Assembly: GCA_041655035.1 (NCBI GenBank)
Contig: JBAZCN010000138.1
Coordinates: 1-8,577, forward strand
Reading direction: 5' to 3'
DNA length: 8,577 nucleotides
Source of the DNA: NAT127 sp041655035
GTDB lineage: Bacteria > Pseudomonadota > Gammaproteobacteria > Pseudomonadales > Porticoccaceae
Shown here: in pieces, positions 1-5,349 of the stretch
How positions within the stretch are numbered: the stretch's first letter is position 1
Layout of the letters: each line of letters begins with the position of its first letter
The notes under the pieces: generated by a model
Seen by the model: only the letters and a program-made list of their open reading frames with translations
The model's database searches: none
What the model was told of the DNA's origin: nothing
Position numbers and translations under genes: made by a program

Positions 1-88
1 AAGGTCGGGATCGCGTCAAGTCGGCCTGAAAGCTCGCCCCTGGCTGTGTGCGGAGTGACGACGGGGGTGGCAGCCTCCGCCGCTCCCG

Positions 89-111
89 AGGGCGGCTTCC
101 GGCCGCCCTAC
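89..111 (-). repeat. REP-like GC hairpin
   Basis: An 8-bp perfect stem (AGGGCGGC paired with GCCGCCCT) closes a 5-nt loop at 89-109. Read on the minus strand, the hairpin is led by GTAG (108-111), the arrangement seen in bacterial REP elements (GTAG head, then a palindrome). It lies downstream of the glycine-zipper gene, but no T-tract follows on either strand, so it is not a classic intrinsic terminator. The 15-bp core GCCGGAAGCCGCCCT recurs at 2260-2274 in another intergenic palindrome. The rest of 1-133 shows no gene. Confidence 0.45.
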
Positions 112-133
112 GGTGATTGCGGGGGCGGTCGCG

Positions 134-673
134 CTATGGCCTTTCGTTCAGTACCAGCTTGCCATCGGCCAGGGGGATCCGGGCGCCCGGCTTGTATTCC
201 ATGAACACCTCGCCAGGATCGTCGCCGATGCGGTAGCTGACCTGGTAGCCCTTGGTCACCTGGTGGCTGTCGGTAACGGTTTCGCAGCGGGTTTCGGTGG
301 TCTGGTAGGTGCTGTTGGTCTGGATGCGCTCCTGCACCTTGTTGCCGGCGTAGCCGCCACCGACCACCCCGGCGACAGTGGCCGCCTTCTTGCCGGAGCC
401 GCCGCCAACCTGGTTGCCAAGGGCGCCGCCGATTACCGCGCCGGCGACGGTACCGAGGATCTGGTGCTGATCCTGTACCGGCTTCTGGCGGGTGACCTGC
501 ACCGGCTGGCAGACTTCCCGTGGCGTGCTGATCGTTTCCTTCACTTCCCTGACGTCGACCACCTCGGCGTGAGTCGGGGCGCTGTCGCCCAGAAAATTGT
601 ACCCGGCAATGACACCGCCTGCCGTGGCGATCGCTACGCCGACGACGACACCCGCAAGCATCGATTTGTTCAT
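134..673 (-). CDS. Glycine-zipper 2TM-domain membrane-anchored protein
   Basis: The protein has 179 residues and is probably an envelope protein of unknown exact role. Residues 5-27 form a glycine-rich hydrophobic segment, which is an uncleaved anchor or a signal peptide; there is no lipobox cysteine. Residues about 73-113 are a glycine zipper with the pattern GTVAGAVIGGALGNQVGG, then VAGVVGGGYAGNKV, as in the Gly-zipper 2TM / Rick_17kDa family. Two cysteines, C55 and C130, flank the zipper almost symmetrically and could form a disulfide. The C-terminal 45 residues are a polar, probably beta-rich tail. I chose the ATG at 673 because GGAG (681-684) sits 7 nt upstream; the in-frame ATG at 679 is only 1 nt from it. 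The gene follows the PA2778-type gene on the same strand after 104 nt, so co-transcription is possible but not shown. Family assignment is firm; function is not. Confidence 0.85.
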   Translation of the reverse strand: MNKSMLAGVVVGVAIATAGGVIAGYNFLGDSAPTHAEVVDVREVKETISTPREVCQPVQVTRQKPVQDQHQILGTVAGAVIGGALGNQVGGGSGKKAATVAGVVGGGYAGNKVQERIQTNSTYQTTETRCETVTDSHQVTKGYQVSYRIGDDPGEVFMEYKPGARIPLADGKLVLNERP

Positions 674-680
674 GTTCATT

Positions 681-684
681 CTCC
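681..684 (-). promoter_or_regulatory. Ribosome binding site of glycine-zipper gene
   Basis: GGAG on the minus strand lies 7 nt before the ATG at 673 and only 1 nt before the upstream in-frame ATG at 679. This favours the MNKSML start over MNMNKS. Confidence 0.65.
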
Positions 685-697
685 GTATCTTGTTGTG

Positions 698-726
698 AGC
701 TCCATTACGAGCTCGTTGTAAGCTCC
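698..726 (-). repeat. GAGCT repeats and palindrome in 5' leader
   Basis: Read on the minus strand, this leader holds GAGCTTACAAC, GAGCTCGTAAT and GAGCTCACAAC in succession (the last extends to about 692). The AGCTC/GAGCT cores are spaced 11-12 nt. The middle copy lies in a perfect 10-nt palindrome ACGAGCTCGT (707-716). The cluster sits 15-50 nt upstream of the glycine-zipper gene's ribosome binding site. It could be a protein-binding site or an mRNA structure; no known operator was recognised. Confidence 0.4.
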
Positions 727-777
727 GTGGGTGGCCAGGTACACCGGCACGGTCCCCGTTTGACGTGGCCTGCGGGA

Positions 778-1740
778 TCAAAGTTCCATATCGGCATGGT
801 CCGCCCGGTGCAGGGTTTGCCGGTAGATTGGCAGGTATTCACCGCCCAGCGCCACCGCCCGGAGCGCCGCCTGCCGCGCCTCCCGAACGCGGCCGAGATC
901 GAGCAGGGCTTCGGCCAGGTTGTTATGGGCGGGGGCGTATTCCGGCTCGCGCTCCGTCACCGCGCGGAACTGTATCGCGGCACCCTCGGCGTCGCCCCGG
1001 GCGTGGAGAAAATTGCCGTGCCCCATCAGCAGTTCGATACTGTCGGGCCAGCGGCCGAGGCCGGCGCGCCAGGCTTTGTCCGCCAGCGCCGGGGCGGCGT
1101 TGTGCTCGAAGGCGGCGGCACTGAGGAAGTAGCCTCTGGCATCGTCTTCGACCGGCAGCTCGCCGGGGTTGAGCGCCACCATGCCCCAGTAGTCGGCTCG
1201 CTTCCAGGTGCGTTCGAACAGCTTCACGCCCATTACGTAGCGCGCCTCGACCCCGGAGCGCAACAGGATTTGGCGTCGCTCGAGGTCATAGCCCACCACC
1301 ACCGCGTAGTGCCAGCGGGGATACCAGTCGAGCCCCAGGTTCTGCAGGACCAGCACCGGTCGTCCTCCGGCCACAGCTGCCAGCAAGGCCGGCAGCGACG
1401 GGCCGATGACGTGGGCGAGGCGTTGGTGGTGGCGGGTGGCGGCGAGCATCTCCACCTGGAAAGAGCCCTGGCGACCGGGCACGTAAACGCGCGACACTAG
1501 CGCGTCCGGAGTGGTGTCGATACCACTGAATTGCAACAGGGTGGCCAGCGCCGCCGGCCCGCATTGGTACTGCTGCTGGGGATGGAAGGGCACGTCGACC
1601 AGTTCGCGGCGCGTCGGGAGCTCCCCCCTGTCGCCGGCGAGCAGGCGGTCGCTGTGGGGCGTGGCGCTGCAGCCGCCGAGAACCAGCCACAGGGCGAACA
1701 ATCCCGCGGCCAGCGATCGGGAACAAGGCATGACCTTCAT
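778..1740 (-). CDS. PA2778-family C39-like cysteine peptidase lipoprotein with TPR repeats
   Basis: The protein has 320 residues. A signal peptide ends in the lipobox LGGC with lipidated C24, so the mature protein should be a periplasm-facing lipoprotein. Residues about 45-190 form a papain-like C39-type domain with the nucleophile in QYQCGPAAL (C60) and the general-base histidine in WHYAVVVGYD (H144). The Asp-Pro that usually follows in bacteriocin-processing C39 domains is replaced by LLRSG (159-163), so the third catalytic residue is not obvious. Residues about 205-310 are helical TPR-like repeats (for example AIQFRAVTEREPEYAPAHNNLAEALLDLG). It matches my knowledge of the PA2778 family, which accompanies PA2779-type genes. 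Its substrate is unknown. The start is uncertain: the ATGs at 1740 and 1731 both lack a well-spaced Shine-Dalgarno, and a 24-bp palindrome lies 9 nt upstream of the first. Translation may depend on the upstream gene. Confidence 0.85.
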   Translation of the reverse strand: MKVMPCSRSLAAGLFALWLVLGGCSATPHSDRLLAGDRGELPTRRELVDVPFHPQQQYQCGPAALATLLQFSGIDTTPDALVSRVYVPGRQGSFQVEMLAATRHHQRLAHVIGPSLPALLAAVAGGRPVLVLQNLGLDWYPRWHYAVVVGYDLERRQILLRSGVEARYVMGVKLFERTWKRADYWGMVALNPGELPVEDDARGYFLSAAAFEHNAAPALADKAWRAGLGRWPDSIELLMGHGNFLHARGDAEGAAIQFRAVTEREPEYAPAHNNLAEALLDLGRVREARQAALRAVALGGEYLPIYRQTLHRADHADMEL

Positions 1741-1749
1741 CGCACAGCG

Positions 1750-1773
1750 CGACGGCGCCGGCCGGCGCCGTCG
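1750..1773. repeat. Perfect 24-bp palindrome in gene-pair spacer
   Basis: The half-site CGACGGCGCCGG is followed directly by its exact reverse complement. The palindrome fills half of the 52-nt gap between the PA2779-type and PA2778-type genes and ends 9 nt before the ATG at 1740. No T-run follows on the minus strand, so it is probably not a terminator. A folded mRNA hairpin here could limit ribosome access to the peptidase gene or protect upstream mRNA. Confidence 0.7.
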
Positions 1774-1792
1774 TCGGAGATACCCTGAGAGG

Positions 1793-2176
1793 CTAAATCT
1801 TGGGGAAGATATCGATGACGCCAGCGACTTCCAGCAGGATCAGGATCACCAGTACCAGGGCCACGGTGCCGAGGCCGCTGCCGGCCGGCAGGCTGGCCAG
1901 CTGACCCTGCACCTGCCGGATCTCGCTGACGGTCATGCTGTTCACCCGGTCGGCGACGTCGTCGGGATTCACGCCCAGGATGAGCAGCTCTTTCTTCACG
2001 TCGTCCCTGAGCAGCCGCTCGGCGAGGGCGTCGCGCTGCTGCTGCAGTTCGACCTGGGATACCAGGGTATCGGTGCCGATCATCGCCGCGTGCACCGGTG
2101 CCTGGATACAGGCGAAGGCGAACACCAGCGCCACGAGATGGGCGAGAAAACGGGGGGTGGAATTCGGGGTGGTCAT
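1793..2176 (-). CDS. PA2779-family small secreted protein with C-terminal membrane helix
   Basis: The protein has 127 residues. An N-terminal signal peptide (hydrophobic 11-25, likely cleavage after VHA at residue 30) is followed by a charged helical middle (about 37-95; VELQQQRDALAERLL, then a VNPDDVADRVNSM segment). A glycine/serine hinge (SLPAGSGLG) precedes a hydrophobic helix at about 103-121 and the short tail IDIFPKI. This layout matches the PA2779 family, whose function is unknown. The start is firm: AAGGAG lies 6 nt before the ATG. It is the first gene of a probable two-gene unit with the PA2778-type peptidase. The partner relationship is suggested by co-occurrence of the families; that the peptidase acts on this protein is only a hypothesis. 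Confidence 0.85.
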   Translation of the reverse strand: MTTPNSTPRFLAHLVALVFAFACIQAPVHAAMIGTDTLVSQVELQQQRDALAERLLRDDVKKELLILGVNPDDVADRVNSMTVSEIRQVQGQLASLPAGSGLGTVALVLVILILLEVAGVIDIFPKI

Positions 2177-2218
2177 CGGCCTCTCCTTGAATCATTGCTA
2201 CTGGTCTGGTGCGCTTTG

Positions 2219-2246
2219 AGTATAACCGGGTTGCAGGGTTCAGCAA
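2219..2246 (-). promoter_or_regulatory. Candidate sigma70 promoter for PA2779/PA2778 pair
   Basis: On the minus strand, TTGCTG (2241-2246) and TATACT (2219-2224) are separated by 16 nt. The -10 matches 5 of 6 consensus bases; the -35 only 3 of 6. The start point would be about 2212, giving a leader of about 35 nt. Confidence 0.45.
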
Positions 2247-2256
2247 AACCGCGATC

Positions 2257-2280
2257 GCCGCCGGAAGCCGCCCTGGCGGC
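2257..2280. repeat. GC dyad in divergent intergenic region
   Basis: GCCGCC occurs at 2257-2262 and 2267-2272, and both can pair with GGCGGC at 2275-2280. The 15 bases at 2260-2274 are identical to the minus strand of the hairpin at 89-103. It sits between the two divergent candidate promoters, just upstream of the aqpZ -35. It may be a dispersed palindromic repeat or an operator. Confidence 0.4.
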
Positions 2281-2290
2281 GCGATAAATT

Positions 2291-2320
2291 TTGTCACCAA
2301 TCCCACTGATCGTCTAAAGT
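2291..2320 (+). promoter_or_regulatory. Candidate sigma70 promoter for aqpZ
   Basis: TTGTCA (2291-2296; 5 of 6 to consensus) and TAAAGT (2315-2320; 4 of 6) are separated by 18 nt. The start point would be near 2327, giving a leader of about 52 nt before the ATG. Confidence 0.45.
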
Positions 2321-2378
2321 AGCCGAGGGCAACGGTTGCCCGAATTCCCATCGTTTCAGTCAATCAAGGACAACAACC

Positions 2379-3068
2379 ATGAAAAAATATCTTGCTGAAC
2401 TGTTCGGTACATTCTGGCTGGTACTGGGGGGCTGCGGCAGCGCAGTGCTGGCGGCAGCATTTCCCGAGGTCGGCATCGGCTTGCTGGGCGTTGCGCTGGC
2501 ATTCGGCCTGACAGTGGTGACCATGGCCTATGCCGTCGGCCACATCTCCGGCGGCCATTTCAACCCGGCGGTATCGGTGGGGCTGTGGGCGGGCGGGCGC
2601 TTTCCGGCGAGCCAGCTGTTGCCTTACATCGCCGCCCAGGTGGTCGGCGGCGTCATCGCCGGCGGTGTCCTCTATGTGATTGCCAGCGGTGCGCCGGGTT
2701 TCGACGTGGCGGCGGGCTTTGCCTCCAACGGCTTCGGCGAGCACTCGCCGGGCGGTTACTCGCTGACCGCGGCGCTGGTCAGCGAAGTGGTGATGACGAT
2801 GATGTTCCTGATCGTGATCCTCGGCGCGACCGACAAGCGGGCCCCCGCCGGCATGGCGCCGCTGGCCATCGGCCTGTGCCTGACGCTGATCCACCTGATC
2901 TCCATCCCGGTGACCAATACCTCGGTGAACCCGGCGCGCAGCACCGGCGTAGCCATCTATGTCGGCGATTGGGCGGTGGCGCAACTGTGGCTGTTCTGGG
3001 TGGCGCCCCTCGTCGGCGGTGCCCTGGGCGCCCTGGTCTATCGCATCCTCGGCAGCGACGACGACTGA
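2379..3068 (+). CDS. aqpZ: Aquaporin Z, water channel
   Basis: The protein has 229 residues (E. coli AqpZ has 231) and is an inner-membrane MIP-family channel for rapid, proton-tight water flow. Six membrane segments and two re-entrant loops are visible. The NPA motifs lie in GHFNPAVS (62-64) and SVNPARS (184-186). The selectivity filter residues F42, H172, T181 and R187 match the narrow, water-specific AqpZ type; glycerol channels carry a glycine in place of the histidine. The start is supported by AAGGA 8 nt before the ATG and by the usual N-terminus MKKYLAELFGTFWLV. The gene appears monocistronic, with its own candidate promoter and a strong hairpin directly after the stop codon. It is divergent from the PA2779-type gene and convergent with gabD. 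A role in osmotic adaptation is inferred from the family. Confidence 0.97.
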   Translation: MKKYLAELFGTFWLVLGGCGSAVLAAAFPEVGIGLLGVALAFGLTVVTMAYAVGHISGGHFNPAVSVGLWAGGRFPASQLLPYIAAQVVGGVIAGGVLYVIASGAPGFDVAAGFASNGFGEHSPGGYSLTAALVSEVVMTMMFLIVILGATDKRAPAGMAPLAIGLCLTLIHLISIPVTNTSVNPARSTGVAIYVGDWAVAQLWLFWVAPLVGGALGALVYRILGSDDD

Positions 3069-3109
3069 CCGCGGCCCGGCGGAAGGGAATGCGGCGCGCC
3101 GGACCGCGG
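3069..3109. terminator. Hairpin between convergent aqpZ and gabD
   Basis: The arms 3069-3081 (CCGCGGCCCGGCG) and 3097-3109 (CGCCGGACCGCGG) pair over 13 positions with one C-A mismatch around a 15-nt loop. The stem begins at the first base after the aqpZ stop codon and lies 7 nt from the gabD stop. There is no T-tract on either side, so it is not a canonical intrinsic terminator. It more likely sets or protects the 3' ends of both transcripts. Confidence 0.55.
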
Positions 3110-3116
3110 CGCTCGC

Positions 3117-4577
3117 CTACGCCCCGCCCATGCACAGGTACTTGAGCTCGGTGTAGTCATCGAGGCCATGGCGCGAGCCTTCCCGGCCGAGACCGGATTC
3201 CTTGATCCCGCCGAAGGGTGCCATGGCGTTGGAGATGGCGCCCTCGTTGATGCCGACGATGCCGGCCTCGAGGGCCTCGGCGACTCGCCACACCCGGTGG
3301 ATGTCGCGGCTGTAGAAGTAGGCGGCGAGGCCATAGGGCGTGTCGTTGGCGAGGGCGATCGCTTCCTCTTCGCTGGTGAAGCGCAGCACCGCGGCCAGGG
3401 GTCCGAAGGTTTCCTCCCGGCACAGCGCCATGTCGGGGGTGACGCCGGTGAGCAACACGGGTTGCACGTAATTGCCGTTGTCGCCCCTCGGCTCCTCCCC
3501 CCAGGCGCGGCGGGCACCTTTGGCGAGAGCGTCGTTATAGTGGTCGCGCACCTTGGCGACCGCCGCGCCATTGATCAGGGCGGACTGGGTGACGCCCTCG
3601 GCAAAGCCGTCGCCGACCTTGAGCGCCGCCATGGCCTGGCCGAGGCGCTCGACGAAGGCATCGTGAATGCCGGACTGCACCAGGAAGCGGTTGGCGCACA
3701 CGCAGGTCTGGCCGGTATTGCGAAACTTGGTCGCCATGGCCCCTTCCACAGCCCTCTCCACGTCGGCGTCATCGAACACTATGAATGGCGCGTTGCCACC
3801 GAGTTCCAGGGAAATCTTCTGGATATGCCGGGCGCTCTGGGCCATCAACCTGCTGCCCACGGCGGTGGAGCCGGTAAAGCTCAGCTTGCGCACCACCGGG
3901 CTGGCGGTGAAGGCGTCAGCGATCATCGCGGCGTCGCCCACCACCACGTTCAGCACCCCCGGCGGGATGCCGGCGTCGTGGGCCAGTTGCGCCAGGGCCA
4001 GGGCGGTGTAGGGGGTGGCCGTCGCCGGTTTGACGATCATCGAGCAGCCGGCAGCGAGCGCGGCGCCGGCCTTGCGGGCGATCATCGCCGCGGGAAAATT
4101 CCACGGCGTGATGGCGGCGGTGACCCCCACCGGCTGGCGGATCACCACGATATGCTGCCCAGGCTTGGCGCCGGGGATGGTTTCGCCATAGATCCGCCGC
4201 GCTTCCTCGGCAAACCAGCGGATAAAGGATGCCGCATAGTCGACCTCGCCTTTTGCTTCCGCCAGGGGCTTGCCTTGCTCCAGGGTCATCAGCGAGGCGA
4301 TGTGGTCGCGGTTATCCTCTATCAGCCGGTGCCAGCGCAACAACTGGTCAGCCCGCTCCTGGGCGGTTCGGGTCCGCCACGACGCGAAGCCCGTTGCGCC
4401 GCTGGCGATGGCGGCTTCGATGTCGCCCCGCCCCAGGGAGGGCACGGTGCCGATGATCTTGCCATCGGCGGGGTTGTCGACCGGGACCCGCTTGCCGTCA
4501 CCGGCATCCACCCACTGTCCGTGGACGTAACATTGCTGGCGGAAAAGAGGGTTTGACTCGCTGCGTGACGGGGGCAT
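3117..4577 (-). CDS. gabD: NAD(P)-dependent succinate-semialdehyde dehydrogenase
   Basis: The protein has 486 residues (E. coli GabD has 482). It oxidises succinate semialdehyde to succinate, the last step of the GABA shunt, in the cytoplasm. Aldehyde dehydrogenase landmarks are present: ITPWNFPAAM with N160, VKPATATP for cofactor binding, FTGSTAVG in the Rossmann fold, LELGGN with the general base E258, and GQTCVCANR with catalytic C292. The second cysteine of the CVC pair (C294) corresponds to the residue that forms a redox-switch disulfide in human SSADH. The C-terminal APFGGIKESGLGREG is typical of GabD. I chose the ATG at 4577, which leads into SESNPLFRQQ like E. coli SNLFRQQ; a TTG at 4592 would add five residues. 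Neither has a strong Shine-Dalgarno, though GGA lies 7 nt before 4577. No gabT, gabP or regulator is in the window, so it is a stand-alone gene and could also serve other semialdehydes. Confidence 0.93.
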   Translation of the reverse strand: MPPSRSESNPLFRQQCYVHGQWVDAGDGKRVPVDNPADGKIIGTVPSLGRGDIEAAIASGATGFASWRTRTAQERADQLLRWHRLIEDNRDHIASLMTLEQGKPLAEAKGEVDYAASFIRWFAEEARRIYGETIPGAKPGQHIVVIRQPVGVTAAITPWNFPAAMIARKAGAALAAGCSMIVKPATATPYTALALAQLAHDAGIPPGVLNVVVGDAAMIADAFTASPVVRKLSFTGSTAVGSRLMAQSARHIQKISLELGGNAPFIVFDDADVERAVEGAMATKFRNTGQTCVCANRFLVQSGIHDAFVERLGQAMAALKVGDGFAEGVTQSALINGAAVAKVRDHYNDALAKGARRAWGEEPRGDNGNYVQPVLLTGVTPDMALCREETFGPLAAVLRFTSEEEAIALANDTPYGLAAYFYSRDIHRVWRVAEALEAGIVGINEGAISNAMAPFGGIKESGLGREGSRHGLDDYTELKYLCMGGA

Positions 4578-4677
4578 CGACGGTTCCGGCAAACTGGGTT
4601 CAGCTTCAGGGTAGACACTTTGCCCGGGAGGCGCAAACGGCGGGAACAGATAGTGCGGGCTCGGCGCGGTCGGCAGC

Positions 4678-4686
4678 TGCTAGAAT
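4678..4686 (+). promoter_or_regulatory. Candidate extended -10 promoter for rhomboid gene
   Basis: TGCTAGAAT is an extended -10 (TG, one base, then TAGAAT, 5 of 6 to consensus). No good -35 is seen at the right distance, which extended -10 promoters tolerate. The start point near 4693 gives a leader of about 37 nt. Confidence 0.4.
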
Positions 4687-4729
4687 CGGGGCTCCAATCG
4701 AATCGTCTCCTTTCCTCCGGGCAGTCACC

Positions 4730-5329
4730 ATGACCATCACCCTGTTGCTGATTATCATCACTGTCATCATTTCACTCCTGGCCTGGCAGCAGCCGCGACT
4801 GCTCGACACCCTGATCTACCAGGGGCCGGCGGTGAGTCGGGGCCAGTGGTGGCGGCTGCTCAGCCACGGTTTCATTCACGCCGATGGCGCCCATCTGCTG
4901 TTCAACATGATCACCCTGTACTTTTTTGGCCGGCTGATCGAACAGGTGCTGGTGGCGCGGATCGGCGCCATCGGTTTCGTGCTGTTTTACCTGGCGGGGA
5001 TCGTCATGGCCATCCTGCCCAGCCATTTCCGCCACCGCGGGGACGCGGGCTACCGCAGCCTGGGCGCCTCCGGCGCGGTGTCGGCGGTGCTGTTTGCTTT
5101 TATCCTGTTGCAGCCCTGGGCCATGCTATTGGTGATGTTCGTGCCGTTGCCGGCCATTGTCTTTGCGGTGCTCTATGTAGCCTATTCGGTCTGGGCCGAT
5201 CGCCGCGGCCGCGGCAACGTCAACCACAGCGCCCATTTGTGGGGCGCGGCCTGGGGCGTGGGTGTGCTGCTGGCGCTGGAGCCGCGGCTGCTGGCGCAGT
5301 TCTGGGCGCGATTGCTCCAAGGGTGGTGA
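4730..5329 (+). CDS. Rhomboid family intramembrane serine protease
   Basis: The protein has 199 residues and is a compact rhomboid (MEROPS S54) with six predicted membrane helices and no extra cytoplasmic domain. It cleaves membrane-spanning substrates within the bilayer of the inner membrane. Landmarks: the WR motif of the L1 loop (W40-W41-R42), H55-LLFN59 in helix 2 (matching GlpG H150 and N154), the nucleophile in GASGAVSAV (S114), and the catalytic histidine in HSAHLWGA (H169). The Ser-His dyad is intact, so activity is expected. I chose the ATG at 4730 because the protein then begins directly with the first membrane helix; the open frame extends upstream but reads as non-coding. There is no clear Shine-Dalgarno; the leader has a pyrimidine tract (4706-4718) instead. 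The substrate is unknown. It is convergent with the downstream lipoprotein gene (20-nt gap) and divergent from gabD. Confidence 0.92.
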   Translation: MTITLLLIIITVIISLLAWQQPRLLDTLIYQGPAVSRGQWWRLLSHGFIHADGAHLLFNMITLYFFGRLIEQVLVARIGAIGFVLFYLAGIVMAILPSHFRHRGDAGYRSLGASGAVSAVLFAFILLQPWAMLLVMFVPLPAIVFAVLYVAYSVWADRRGRGNVNHSAHLWGAAWGVGVLLALEPRLLAQFWARLLQGW

Positions 5330-5349
5330 GGCGCCGCCCGGCCGCCAAT

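Noticed and set aside
680..781. A 36-residue N-terminal extension of the glycine-zipper protein
   Set aside because: It would place the membrane anchor internally and ignore the good ribosome site at 681-684.
113..1500. Plus-strand open frames opposite the glycine-zipper and PA2778-type genes
   Set aside because: The minus-strand products have clear signal peptides, a lipobox, a glycine zipper and peptidase motifs; the plus-strand translations show none of these.
3168..4556. A 462-codon open frame on the plus strand opposite gabD
   Set aside because: It is the antisense shadow of gabD with low-complexity His/Gly-rich translation and no ribosome site.
4619..4637. Inverted repeat TTTGC/GCAAA between gabD and the rhomboid gene
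   Set aside because: Only 5 bp with a 9-nt loop, not aligned with a convincing promoter; it is within chance expectation.
4553..4729. A longer N-terminus for the rhomboid protein (59 extra residues)
   Set aside because: The extension is polar and without family similarity, and the candidate promoter lies inside it. The ATG at 4730 starts directly at the first membrane helix.
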